Part shown: piece by piece, positions 24,504 through 32,723 of the stretch
Numbering within the stretch: the stretch's first letter is position 1
Layout of the letters: each line of letters starts with the position of its first letter
NCBI GenBank assembly: GCA_023150915.1
Contig: JAKLKA010000075.1
Location: forward strand, 1 to 33,244
Direction: 5' to 3'
DNA length: 33,244 nt
Origin: Polyangiaceae bacterium
Lineage (GTDB): Bacteria; Myxococcota_A; Polyangia; Polyangiales; Polyangiaceae
The notes under the pieces: generated by a model
What the model was told of the DNA's origin: nothing
Seen by the model: only the letters and a program-made list of their open reading frames with translations
Database searches by the model: none
Translations under genes and position numbers: made by a program

Positions 24504-25433
24504 CTAGAACCGCACCAGCGGCCCGGCCACCTGGCCCGGGGGCATGTCGCCCTTGTCGGCGTCGCGCTCGGTGAGCAGCGCATAGACCAAGACGCCGCCG
24601 CCCACCGCGGCCACGCCCACGCCGGTCCAGAACCACCAGCGCGAGGTGAGCGCGGGCGGTCGGTCGAGCGGAACGTTGATCTCGTTGCGACCGCCGGCGA
24701 CCATCTCGACTCGGGTGTCGGCGTCGTCGTACTCGGCGTGGCGCACGACCACGCGGTGCTTGCCGGGCGGCAGCACCGTCTGCACGGGCACTGCCCCCAA
24801 GCGCTTGCCATCGACGAACACCGTGGCCCCGGCCACCGGCGAGCCGACAATCAAGAGGCCCCCCGAGGCCTTGGTGACCAGCTTCACCTCGAGCTTTTGC
24901 TTGGCGCCACCCGCCAGCGTGAGCGTACGTCGGAACGGGTGATAGCCGTCGGCGCTGACCTCGACCACCGCCTTGCCGGCGTTCACGCGCAGCGGCTTGT
25001 CGAGCGGTGTGGTGCCTGCCACCTTGGCGCGCAAGAGCACCCGCGCTCCGGGCACGTTGCAGGCGATCTCGAGCTGGCTCACCTTGGCGCGCACGCGGCC
25101 CAAGAGCTCGTCGAGCCGCCGGACCTTGGCCTTGAGCTCGTCGGGCGCCGTGCGCTCGAACTCTTCGAGCTGGTCGAGCGCTTCGGGATAGCGCGCCAGG
25201 GCCTCGTAGGCCCGGCCGCGGTTGTAGAGCAGTGCCGGCGACGGATCGAGCGCATAGGCCTTGTCGTACAGATCCAGCGCGCGCTCGTACTCGATGCGCT
25301 GCATGGCCTCGTCGGCCTGGGTCTTCAGCGCACTGGCCTGTGCCTGAGCGTCGGGCGATTGCGCCCGGGCCGAATGCGAGAAGCAGAGCGTGGCGGCGAG
25401 CGCGAGCGTGCAGAAGGCGACGGCGCGGTTCAT
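24504..25433 (-). CDS. TPR and PEGA-domain membrane protein
   Basis: The start ATG 25433 overlaps the kinase stop by 4 nt (ATGA). The 309-residue protein has a signal peptide (1-24, ending SARA). TPR-type helices lie at about 30-110 (ALDLYDKAYALDPSPALLYNRG), followed by two PEGA-like surface domains at about 120-187 (GTTPLDKPLRVNAGK, GYHPFRR) and 190-256 (GATVFVDGKRLG, LPPGKHRVVVRH). A membrane segment at about 266-287 precedes a short charged tail. The combination TPR-PEGA directly after a Ser/Thr kinase is common in myxobacteria and suggests an envelope-sensing or scaffold partner of the kinase. Confidence 0.85.
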   Translation of the reverse strand: MNRAVAFCTLALAATLCFSHSARAQSPDAQAQASALKTQADEAMQRIEYERALDLYDKAYALDPSPALLYNRGRAYEALARYPEALDQLEEFERTAPDELKAKVRRLDELLGRVRAKVSQLEIACNVPGARVLLRAKVAGTTPLDKPLRVNAGKAVVEVSADGYHPFRRTLTLAGGAKQKLEVKLVTKASGGLLIVGSPVAGATVFVDGKRLGAVPVQTVLPPGKHRVVVRHAEYDDADTRVEMVAGGRNEINVPLDRPPALTSRWWFWTGVGVAAVGGGVLVYALLTERDADKGDMPPGQVAGPLVRF

Positions 25434-26812
25434 AGCGTGAGGGGAATGCCCGGGTCCTTGGGCTCGGGTTTCTTGGGCTCGGGTTTCTTGGGCTCGGGGG
25501 GCTGGGGCTTGGCCTCGGCCGACGCGGCCAGAGGCGACGGAGCGGGCTTGCCCGCCCTGGCCGCGGGCGGCTTCGGTGCCGCGCTTGCGGGCGCCGCTAC
25601 CTCGACCTTGGGCTCCACGGCGGGCTCGACGGTGGGCTTCGGGGGCGGCGTGGGGCTCGGGGCCGGCGCGATCACGGTGGTCGGCGGGGGCTCGGCTGCC
25701 GGATCCTTGCGGCTCGCCCAGAAGATGGCGGCTGCGGCCAGCGGCACCAGCGCGAGCGCGGCGATGGCCAGTCGTGCGCCGGACCTGCGCGGTGCCCGGG
25801 GCTCGTCGACGACGGTCAGCGCCGGTTGTGGGGCGTTCGGTGCCGGTGGGGGCGGCGCCGCAGTGGCCGGCGCGGGCAGCGTGGGTGCGTCGGTCAGCAC
25901 CCGGATCACCTGAGGGCTGCTGTCGAGCACCGGCTCGGGGACCCACCGGCCCTGGGAGCCGAACGGTGCGAGCGCGGCCGCCATGTCGCTCACCGTCTGG
26001 AAGCGCCGATCGGGGTCCTTCTCGAGCGCGCGCAGCATCACCTGCACCAGCGCGTCGCGCAGCTCGCTGCGGTGCTCGCGCGGGCTCTTGACCGGATCGG
26101 CGGTGATCGCGGCCACCACCGAGGTGGGGCTCTCACCGGTGAAGGGCGTGGTGCCTGTCAGGACCTCGTACAAGATCACGCCCAAAGACCAGATGTCCGA
26201 GCGGGCGTCGGCGCGGCGCGACGATCGGATCTGCTCGGGCGACATGTAGAGCGGCGTGCCCAGCGCCGAGCGGGTGGCCGTGACCGACGAGTCCGCCTCG
26301 GTCAGCTTCGAGATGCCGAAGTCGAGCAACTTGATGCGGCGCCCGCGACCCTCGCCGCACAGGAACAGGTTGTGGGGCTTGAGGTCGCGGTGAATGATGC
26401 CCCGCTCGTGGGCCTCTTGCACCGCCGAGCAGGCCTGCAGCACATAGTCCACGCCCTCGACGATGGGCAACGGCCCGCGCCGCGCGAGCTCCATGTCGAG
26501 GTCGCGACCCTCGAGGAACTCCATCACGATGAAGGGGGTGCCATCGGGCATGGTGTCCACGTCGTGGATGCGGGCGACGTTGGCGCTCTTGAGCTTCGCC
26601 GCCATGCGCGCCTCGCGCTCGAAGCGCGCGACCACCTCGGTGCTCTGCCGGTCTTGCTCGCGGAGCAGCTTGATGGCCACCCGCTCGCCCAGGCGCTGGT
26701 GCAAGGCCTCGTACACCACGCCCATGCCGCCCTCGCCCACCCGCCGCAGGATCTCGTACTTGCCCGCCAGCAGGCTGCCTTTCAGATCCGGGGCGTGGAC
26801 GGGATCGGCCAT
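25430..26812 (-). CDS. Membrane-anchored Ser/Thr protein kinase (Hanks type)
   Basis: The 460-residue kinase has a full catalytic domain at about 18-285: glycine loop GEGGMGVV, K48, E67, H141-R-D-L-K-P-H-N, D164-F-G, GTPLYMSPEQ, and SDIWSLGVILYE. A Pro-rich juxtamembrane segment precedes a single membrane helix (about 347-366). The outer part is Pro/Ala/Lys-rich and ends in PEPKK repeats, perhaps reaching through the cell wall. It follows the LamG lipoprotein gene after 3 nt and overlaps the TPR-PEGA gene by 4 nt, so these three form one operon. Substrates are unknown. Confidence 0.93.
   Translation of the reverse strand: MADPVHAPDLKGSLLAGKYEILRRVGEGGMGVVYEALHQRLGERVAIKLLREQDRQSTEVVARFEREARMAAKLKSANVARIHDVDTMPDGTPFIVMEFLEGRDLDMELARRGPLPIVEGVDYVLQACSAVQEAHERGIIHRDLKPHNLFLCGEGRGRRIKLLDFGISKLTEADSSVTATRSALGTPLYMSPEQIRSSRRADARSDIWSLGVILYEVLTGTTPFTGESPTSVVAAITADPVKSPREHRSELRDALVQVMLRALEKDPDRRFQTVSDMAAALAPFGSQGRWVPEPVLDSSPQVIRVLTDAPTLPAPATAAPPPPAPNAPQPALTVVDEPRAPRRSGARLAIAALALVPLAAAAIFWASRKDPAAEPPPTTVIAPAPSPTPPPKPTVEPAVEPKVEVAAPASAAPKPPAARAGKPAPSPLAASAEAKPQPPEPKKPEPKKPEPKDPGIPLTL
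25457..25498 (-). repeat. 15-nt tandem repeat encoding PEPKK in the kinase tail
   Basis: CTTGGGCTCGGGTTT is repeated 2.8 times exactly (25457-25471, 25472-25486, 25487-25498). It lies in frame near the kinase C-terminus, so copy-number change would lengthen or shorten the tail by five residues per unit. Confidence 0.85.
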
Positions 26813-26815
26813 CGC

Positions 26816-28057
26816 TCACTTCGCCAGGGCGGCGATCTCCGTCGGAGTGAGCACACGCTTGTAGATGCGGACGTCGTCGAGCACGCCGTCGAACTCCCAG
26901 CCGAAGTAGATCGTCTTGGTCAACGCGAACTTGGAAGGGAGCACCTGCGCCTTGGTCGGCGTCCCGTTGAAGTACACTTGCATCATCGTGGCGTCGGCCA
27001 CCATGGTGAAGTGGGCCCAGGTGCTCAGGCTCAGCATCTTCAAGAAGCACAACGGGTTGTGGCCGGGGACCGCGTCGATGCAGACCTTGAGATCGGGCTC
27101 GACCCACGCCTCGAGGTCGTCAATGCCAAAGGGGTCGTGATCGAACACGAACCCCATGGTCGGCGGCGCCGTGTTCACCTTGACCCATGCGGCGACCGTC
27201 ACGCCCGTGGTCTGGTTGATCGCCCCCAGGCTCGGACTGGGCCCGACGGCGAAGGTGCCGGACGACGCGTTGATCACCAGGCCGCCCCCGCTGTGCCCCA
27301 CACCGGGCTTCACGCTGGCGCCCTGCAGCAGCCCGTGGTTGCCAAATGCAGAGAGGTCCTGCACGGACGTGGTCGGGGCGCCTTCGAAAGTGAACCACGC
27401 CAACAGATCGCCGTCGGCCGCGTCGCCCGGTGTCGCTTCGATGGTCGCGTCCGTCGCGGCATCGGGGCCCGCGTCCGGGCTGGCGTCCGCGTCTTGACCC
27501 CCGTCGTTCGGCGGCGGGTTCTGACCACAGCCCCCCGGGGTGGTGCAGTCTTCCGGGTTGGGCAGCTTCGCGCTCACGCACAGGCCCTGGAAGCAGGTCT
27601 GGTCGTCGGGGCAGAGCTTGCCCAGGCAGCTCGAGCTCAGGTCGATGGGCAGATCGAGGGGCGTGTGCGGCACGAAGCGCAGGGCCCGGCGCGCCACCAC
27701 GCACGAGCTGGACGGCTTCTTGGGGTCGCACGCGCTTGCCGGCTGCCCGCCGACCGTGGTGATGGCCTGAATGGCGACCTCGTCGCTGTCGTCTCCGCTG
27801 GGTACCACGACCAGCGAGCCGATGCGGCCGTTCGCGTCTTTGCAGCCCTTGCGGCTCGAGACCGGGGGCTTGTCGTTGATGTTGGTGAGCGTGCCCACGC
27901 TCAGCGTGGTCTCGGAAACCTGGGGGCAGGCGACGTCGGTGCGCAGGGTGACCGTGATCTGGGTCGGCTCGCGGCAACCCCCGGCCATCAGAGGGGAGAG
28001 CGCGGCGAGCAGCACGGCCGGACGAGCCCAGCCCAACCCACGCCGCCTTCCGAACAT
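26816..28057 (-). CDS. LamG/concanavalin-like domain lipoprotein
   Basis: I start at ATG 28057 (MFGRRRGLGWARPAVLLAAL), giving 413 residues with lipobox MAGGC28. Residues 30-170 form a Cys-containing region unknown to me (TQITVTLRTDVAC, SSSCLGKLCPDDQTCFQGLC). An Asp/Ala/Pro linker lies at about 175-210. The C-terminal 200 residues are a LamG-like beta-sandwich: LLAWFTFEG, DLSAFGNHGLLQGA, VTVAAWVKV, WAHFTMVADATMMQVYFNG, GVLDDVRIYKRVLTPTEI. Such domains usually bind glycans or proteins at the cell surface. It is followed by the kinase after 3 nt and preceded by the protease gene (41-nt gap). Confidence 0.85.
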   Translation of the reverse strand: MFGRRRGLGWARPAVLLAALSPLMAGGCREPTQITVTLRTDVACPQVSETTLSVGTLTNINDKPPVSSRKGCKDANGRIGSLVVVPSGDDSDEVAIQAITTVGGQPASACDPKKPSSSCVVARRALRFVPHTPLDLPIDLSSSCLGKLCPDDQTCFQGLCVSAKLPNPEDCTTPGGCGQNPPPNDGGQDADASPDAGPDAATDATIEATPGDAADGDLLAWFTFEGAPTTSVQDLSAFGNHGLLQGASVKPGVGHSGGGLVINASSGTFAVGPSPSLGAINQTTGVTVAAWVKVNTAPPTMGFVFDHDPFGIDDLEAWVEPDLKVCIDAVPGHNPLCFLKMLSLSTWAHFTMVADATMMQVYFNGTPTKAQVLPSKFALTKTIYFGWEFDGVLDDVRIYKRVLTPTEIAALAK

Positions 28058-28065
28058 TACCAACG

Positions 28066-28071
28066 AGCATA
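28066..28071 (-). promoter_or_regulatory. Start-proximal -10 box of the LamG lipoprotein gene
   Basis: On the minus strand TATGCT ends 8 nt before the ATG at 28057. It would let the lipoprotein-kinase-PEGA genes be transcribed separately from the protease gene upstream. The -35 region is poor. Confidence 0.3.
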
Positions 28072-28098
28072 GCGCGCCTTCCTGGGCCGCGCGATGGC

Positions 28099-29781
28099 TC
28101 ACTCTCGCCAGGCGCCCCGCTCGGCCGACCAAAACAGCTGCCCGCGCTCGAAGCGCATCGATTGCGGCGCACGCGGATCGTCGGGGACGGTCGCGTCGCT
28201 GACCGGAAGGCCGAGATCCCGAGCGTGGGACTGCCAGAACGGGAAGAGCGATCCGAACAGCGAAAACACGCCCTGCTCGCCGCGGTCGAACACCACGCCG
28301 CGGGTGCACCAGAGCATCCGAGTGGAACCGTCGGGGCCGAGCCCCACCGGCCCGATGGGCCAGCCCAGCATCGACTGCCCCGCACCCAGGTCGACCCAGC
28401 GCGTGAACGCTGGCTCCGTCGAAAGCACCACGAACGGGCGTGCAGGGACCGAGTCTCTGGGCGGATCCCAGGCGAAGACGGCCCCCTGCTCGAAGCGCAC
28501 CCCGCGGCCGGCCCAGCCGCTGTCGTGCATGTCGAAGGGCGCAGACACCGGTGCGCCGAGCGCGCCCGCCCGTCCGCCGTGATCACGCCAGACCTCGGCG
28601 ATTCGGTTCGGCAAGAGCGCCGAGAAGTCGGCAGCCGAGCGCGGAGTCGCTGCCGGCGAGACGGGCGCCGCCGGGGGCGCGCCGGCGCCACCCAAGGCTG
28701 CCAGGATCTCGTCGCTGCGATCCCGATCGACGTATGCGCCGCGATCGCGGCCGCGCACGACGCGCGCGACGCCCGGCGTCAGCCCGGCAATCAACCCGCC
28801 GGCCAGCCCGCCGATCAGCCGACTGCCGGTCAGCGCGCCGATGGCGACCTGCGCTCCGACGTTGGCCACCGTCGCGACGGCGCGCTCGGCCCCCGCGCCT
28901 TCGGGCGGAGCGCGCGGCACCCTCGCCAGCTCGGCCACCGGGGGCTCTGCCGGGTCGAACGAATCCCGGGTGGTCAGGCGCACGGCCCAGCCGCTCTGCG
29001 TCCAGTTGCGATTCAAGACGTAGTCGTAGGGCATGTAGACGTACCCGCGATCACCCCAGTCGTCGCCCCACGAGTTCTTCGCGATGAACACTCGCTGCGC
29101 GTCGTCGTACCCCACCAGCAAGAGCGCGTGACGACCGTGTCGGCGGTCGTCGGCGCCCGTGGGCATGCCGCAGAGCCCGGTCCGCGGCGCCTTCACGAAC
29201 GACTCGGTCACACGCGTGCCGAACGCCACCGGAAAGCCTGCGCCCAGACACCCACGCAGGGCTTCGCCGTCGATCGGCACGCTCCACCAGTCCACCGCGC
29301 GATGCTCCGACGCCTCGCGGAAGACCGCTTCGACGGGTTGGACCGCAAACAGCTCTCGCTGGTACGGCCAGCTGGCCTCGCGAGGGACGCCGACTCGAGA
29401 CAGCACTCGAATCCCGCTCACCAGCGAAGCCCCCGTGTCTTCTCGCACGCGGTCGTCCCAGAGTCGCTGGTTGAAGTACACGAACAGCCGCGACAGATCG
29501 ATGTGCTGGGCGCGCTCGCGGAAGATCAGATACTCGAGCGCCGCGACCAGAGCGTTGGCGGTGCAACTGCCGATCGCCCCCTGCTCCTCTACCGGAGTCA
29601 TCCAAGGGCGAAGATCCACCCGGGGCGGGAGCGCGCCGGGGGCCACCACCGGGCGAAATGGGCGGGGGTCGATGTCGGCGTCGTCGTTGTCGTCGCGGCA
29701 CGCCCCCAGCAGGATCTGACGGCCCAGGTACTCGCCGAAGCGAAGGCCGACCATCTGACCGAGCGCGCTCGAGCCGAACAC
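28099..29781 (-). CDS. Papain-like (C1A) cysteine protease with glycine-zipper segment and LGFP repeats
   Basis: The 560-residue protein starts at GTG 29781. Residues 54-270 are a C1 peptidase domain: mature-type start LPPRVDLRPWMTPVEEQG, oxyanion Q67, nucleophile C73 (QGAIGSCTAN), H218 (HGRHALLLVGYDD) and N236 (KNSWGDDWGDRGY). All four catalytic residues are present. There is no propeptide of normal size and no signal peptide. A Gly/Ala-rich hydrophobic stretch (about 308-340, GGLAGGLIAG) resembles a glycine zipper. From about 400 to the end, LGFP-type repeats (GALGAPVS, MLGWPIGP, LGLPVSD, each followed by a FxxGxxFxW-like strand) suggest envelope or glycan binding. It could be an exported effector. 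It leads the minus-strand gene run. Confidence 0.87.
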   Translation of the reverse strand: MFGSSALGQMVGLRFGEYLGRQILLGACRDDNDDADIDPRPFRPVVAPGALPPRVDLRPWMTPVEEQGAIGSCTANALVAALEYLIFRERAQHIDLSRLFVYFNQRLWDDRVREDTGASLVSGIRVLSRVGVPREASWPYQRELFAVQPVEAVFREASEHRAVDWWSVPIDGEALRGCLGAGFPVAFGTRVTESFVKAPRTGLCGMPTGADDRRHGRHALLLVGYDDAQRVFIAKNSWGDDWGDRGYVYMPYDYVLNRNWTQSGWAVRLTTRDSFDPAEPPVAELARVPRAPPEGAGAERAVATVANVGAQVAIGALTGSRLIGGLAGGLIAGLTPGVARVVRGRDRGAYVDRDRSDEILAALGGAGAPPAAPVSPAATPRSAADFSALLPNRIAEVWRDHGGRAGALGAPVSAPFDMHDSGWAGRGVRFEQGAVFAWDPPRDSVPARPFVVLSTEPAFTRWVDLGAGQSMLGWPIGPVGLGPDGSTRMLWCTRGVVFDRGEQGVFSLFGSLFPFWQSHARDLGLPVSDATVPDDPRAPQSMRFERGQLFWSAERGAWRE

Positions 29782-29788
29782 GAGGGCG

Positions 29789-29794
29789 ATGCTA
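29789..29794 (-). promoter_or_regulatory. Start-proximal -10 box of the protease gene
   Basis: Minus-strand TAGCAT ends 7 nt before the GTG at 29781. It lies 28 nt from the plus-strand box TATCCT of the divergent kinase gene, so the two promoters must overlap and may exclude each other. Confidence 0.3.
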
Positions 29795-29822
29795 GCGCGC
29801 TGCCATCCCGCCGCCAGCGCTG

Positions 29823-29828
29823 TATCCT
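29823..29828 (+). promoter_or_regulatory. Start-proximal -10 box of the zinc-ribbon kinase gene
   Basis: TATCCT ends 6 nt before the GTG at 29835 with no Shine-Dalgarno between, predicting a leaderless transcript. Confidence 0.35.
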
Positions 29829-29834
29829 TCCGCC

Positions 29835-31493
29835 GTGGCCTTCGTCTGTCCCGAGTGCGCGCGCGCGTTCCCCGCGCCGGGGTTCTGCACCGAAGACGGC
29901 GGCGCGCTGAACGACAATGCCTTCTGCCCGCTGCTCGGCTCGAGCGTCGGCAGTTATCGGGTAGCCACCCTGATCGGGCAGGGCGGCATGGGCGAGGTGT
30001 ACCGCGGCGTCCACCCCGAGATCGGCAGCCGCGTCGCCATCAAGGTGCTGTCCACCGACGCGGCGCGGGCGCCGAGCGTGGTCGAGCGCTTCTTCGCCGA
30101 GGCGCGCGCCGTCAACGTGGTGCGCCACGAGGGCATCGTGAGCGTGCTCGATCTGAGCCGCCTGTCGGACGGCCGCCCGTACATCGTGATGGAGTACCTC
30201 GAGGGCGCGCCGCTGAGCCGCGTGCTCGAGCTCTACCGCCCGGTGCCCATGGGGGCCATGCTCCAGATCTTGTTGAACGTGCTCGATGCGCTGAGCGCGG
30301 CCCACGCCCAGGGCATCACCCACCGGGACATGAAGCCCGACAACATCTTCGTGACCAGCACCGGTCGCACCAAGGTGCTCGACTTCGGCATCGCGAAGCT
30401 GCGCCCCGACATCGCGGGCGTGAGTGGTGCGACCAAGACTGGCGCGCTGCTCGGAACCCCGTATTACATGTCGCCCGAGCAGGCCCGCGGGCAGGCCGTG
30501 GATCACCGCTCGGACATCTATTCGCTGGGCGTGATCGCCTTCGAGGGCTTCACCGGGCGGCGCCCGTTCGACGCCGAGAACCTGTTCGACCTCTTGCGCC
30601 AGCACATCGAGGTTCCGCCGCCGAGCCTGCGCGAGCTGCGGCCCGAGATCCCGCCGGCGCTCGAGACCGTGGTGCTGCGCGCGCTCGAGAAGGACCCTGC
30701 CAATCGGCACCAGACCGTCGACCTCTTGGCCGACGCGCTCCGCAAGACCGCGCCGTTCCTGGCGCCCGCCAGCTTCGTCACCTTGACCGGCGTGCCCAGC
30801 AGCTTGCCCCGGCCCGTCTTGGCGGCTGGCGCCCACGCAGCCCCCACCGCGCCGACCGCGCCGGGCTACGCCGCCACGCTGCCCGAGCAGACCGCGCCGC
30901 CGAAGCGCGGCCTGGGCGGCCTGGCATGGGCCGGCCTGGGCGCGGTGTTGCTGGTCGTCGCGATGGTCGTCTCGGCAGCGGTCGCCCTGGTGGTGTTCGG
31001 CGACCGCGACACCGTGACCATCGTCGAGACCCGGCCCGGTGCGGTCGGCTCGACCAGCGGTGCCCCGCCGGGGGCGCCGCCGGCCAAGGGCGTGACCAGC
31101 TTGAAGCGGGTCGACGCCGTGCAGTTCTATCCCAAAGCGCTCGAGCTCGCGCGTCAGAAGTTGCCCGGCGCCGAGCTGTCCACGCTGTCCATCGACGAGC
31201 CCGAAGCGGACGGCAGCGTGGACTTCAAGAAGAGCGGCGGCACCATCTCGTATTCGTTCGTGGCCAAGGGCGAGCTGGTGTCCGTGACGCTCGACGGGGA
31301 GGCGCCGGTCGTCGCGAAGCTGCCGATGGCGGTCAACATGATGGGAACGGTCCGCGCGCCGCGGTGCAACGTCGGCAAGGTGCTGAAAGCCTCGGGCCTG
31401 AGTGGGCCCGACATGGTGGTGGTGTACGGCCCGGTCACCAGCTGGACCGTTACCAGCGACGACGACGCGAAGATGGTGCCCGACGACTGCTGA
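29835..31493 (+). CDS. Ser/Thr protein kinase with N-terminal zinc-ribbon-like motif and membrane anchor
   Basis: The 552-residue protein starts at GTG 29835. A short Cys motif precedes the kinase domain (C5-x2-C8, C18, C31), resembling the zinc-ribbon leader of many myxobacterial kinases. The catalytic domain (about 41-305) is complete: GQGGMGEV, K70, H163-R-D-M-K-P-D-N, D183-F-G, GTPYYMSPEQ, SDIYSLGVIAFE. A linker rich in Pro/Ala leads to one membrane helix (about 362-388). The external domain of about 150 residues has no recognised fold (LELARQKLPGAELSTLSIDEP) and two cysteines. The gene is divergent from the protease and its stop directly abuts the end of the convergent Cys-repeat lipoprotein gene. 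Confidence 0.93.
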   Translation: MAFVCPECARAFPAPGFCTEDGGALNDNAFCPLLGSSVGSYRVATLIGQGGMGEVYRGVHPEIGSRVAIKVLSTDAARAPSVVERFFAEARAVNVVRHEGIVSVLDLSRLSDGRPYIVMEYLEGAPLSRVLELYRPVPMGAMLQILLNVLDALSAAHAQGITHRDMKPDNIFVTSTGRTKVLDFGIAKLRPDIAGVSGATKTGALLGTPYYMSPEQARGQAVDHRSDIYSLGVIAFEGFTGRRPFDAENLFDLLRQHIEVPPPSLRELRPEIPPALETVVLRALEKDPANRHQTVDLLADALRKTAPFLAPASFVTLTGVPSSLPRPVLAAGAHAAPTAPTAPGYAATLPEQTAPPKRGLGGLAWAGLGAVLLVVAMVVSAAVALVVFGDRDTVTIVETRPGAVGSTSGAPPGAPPAKGVTSLKRVDAVQFYPKALELARQKLPGAELSTLSIDEPEADGSVDFKKSGGTISYSFVAKGELVSVTLDGEAPVVAKLPMAVNMMGTVRAPRCNVGKVLKASGLSGPDMVVVYGPVTSWTVTSDDDAKMVPDDC

Positions 31494-32708
31494 CTAGAGC
31501 GGCTCCAGGTGCACTTCGAGCAGGTCCAGGTCGGCGTACTCGGACGGGCTGAGCAGCCCGTAGCGGATCCGCAGCCACTTGGTGTTGGCCGGGGACGTGC
31601 CGCTGAGGGGGGCATCGGCGTTCCACGACCAGCTGTCGTTCGCCCAAGCGCCGAACTCGGCCCCGATCTGCTGGTCCGCCGCGTCGTAGAAGATCAGCGC
31701 GGTCTGTCCCGAGTTGTTGCCGTTGCGGCTCCAGCTCATCACCCGATACACCCGCCCCGGCAGCGCGCTGATGGGCGGCGATTGGCTGTACACGCCGGGG
31801 TACTGACACCCGCTCACGAAGCCGGTGGTGTGCAGTCGAAGCCCCCAGCTGCCACCCCCGGGCGCCGGGTAGAGCTCGCGTGTGGCGCTCCAGGTCGGGT
31901 CCGTGGGGCAGTTCTGCCACGATTGCCACCCGCCCGCGGGGAAGTCGGCGGTGGTCTCGAAGCTGTTGGTGTAGATCGGCGGGCAGTCGGTCGGGGCGCA
32001 GCCGCAGACATTGGCCGTCCCGAGCCCGCCGCAGGTCTTGGGGGCCTTGCACGTTCCGCATTGCAGACTGCCGCCGCAGCCGTCGGGAATGCTGCCGCAG
32101 GTCTTGCCCTGTGCCGCGCACGTCGTGGGCTCGCACGCGCACACGTTGGCCGTGCCGCCAGCGCCGCACTTCTTGCCCGTCGGGCACGTTCCGCATTGCA
32201 GGCTGCCGCCGCAGCCGTCGGGAACGCTGCCGCAGTCCTTGCCCAACGCTGCGCAGGTGGTGGGCACGCAGCCGCACTGGTTGACCTGGCCGCCGGCGCC
32301 GCAGGTCTTCGGGGCGGTGCAGGTGCCGCAGTCCAGAGACTTCCCGCAGCCGTCGCCGATCAGACCGCACTCGGCGCTGGCCGCGGCGCAGGTCGTGGGC
32401 GTGCAAGCCCCCACGCCACACACGTTGGGCCCCGCCGCGCCGCAGGTCTCGCCGCTCGCGCAGCTGCCGCACTCGATCACCGCGTCGCAGCCGTTGCTGG
32501 TGGCCCCGCAGTTGGCCCCCAGGTCCTTGCACGACTTGGGTGAACAGGCCCACGCGCCGTCGGCCAGCCCCGCCGCGTCGGCCTCGGCCCCCGAGTCTTT
32601 CTTGGCGCCTGGTCCGGCTTCGGTGGGCTCCACGCCCATGCAGCTCGGGGCAAGCGCCGCGGACGCCCCCGCAAGCGAGACTGCGACAGCCCAGCGCAAG
32701 CGTGACAT
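31494..32708 (-). CDS. Lipoprotein with 45-residue Cys-rich tandem repeats and C-terminal beta domain
   Basis: The 404-residue protein has a lipoprotein signal with lipobox APSC23 and an acidic linker. Four Cys-rich repeats follow, starting at C55, C102, C147 and C192, with a partial fifth at C237. The last three full units have an exact period of 45 residues (pattern CxPTTC, then CG, DGCG, LxCGTC, KxCG, N-x-C). This repeat type is frequent in Polyangia surface proteins and is sometimes misannotated as an enzyme. Residues about 245-404 look like a carbohydrate-binding-module-type beta-sandwich (NSFETTADFPAGGWQSW, YRVMSWSRNGNNSG, WLRIRYGLL, DLLEVHLEPL). It is probably outer-membrane anchored and facing outward. 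Function unknown. Confidence 0.83.
   Translation of the reverse strand: MSRLRWAVAVSLAGASAALAPSCMGVEPTEAGPGAKKDSGAEADAAGLADGAWACSPKSCKDLGANCGATSNGCDAVIECGSCASGETCGAAGPNVCGVGACTPTTCAAASAECGLIGDGCGKSLDCGTCTAPKTCGAGGQVNQCGCVPTTCAALGKDCGSVPDGCGGSLQCGTCPTGKKCGAGGTANVCACEPTTCAAQGKTCGSIPDGCGGSLQCGTCKAPKTCGGLGTANVCGCAPTDCPPIYTNSFETTADFPAGGWQSWQNCPTDPTWSATRELYPAPGGGSWGLRLHTTGFVSGCQYPGVYSQSPPISALPGRVYRVMSWSRNGNNSGQTALIFYDAADQQIGAEFGAWANDSWSWNADAPLSGTSPANTKWLRIRYGLLSPSEYADLDLLEVHLEPL
32001..32546 (-). repeat. 135-bp coding tandem repeat in the Cys-rich lipoprotein
   Basis: About four units of roughly 135 bp. For example ACGTTCCGCATTGCA recurs at 32051 and 32186, exactly 135 bp apart. The two gene-3'-proximal units are the most alike, indicating the most recent duplication there. 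Confidence 0.85.
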
Positions 32709-32717
32709 CGACTGCGA

Positions 32718-32723
32718 ATCTTA
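32718..32723 (-). promoter_or_regulatory. Start-proximal -10 box of the Cys-repeat lipoprotein gene
   Basis: Minus-strand TAAGAT ends 9 nt before the ATG at 32708, with no Shine-Dalgarno between them. Candidate leaderless promoter. Confidence 0.3.
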
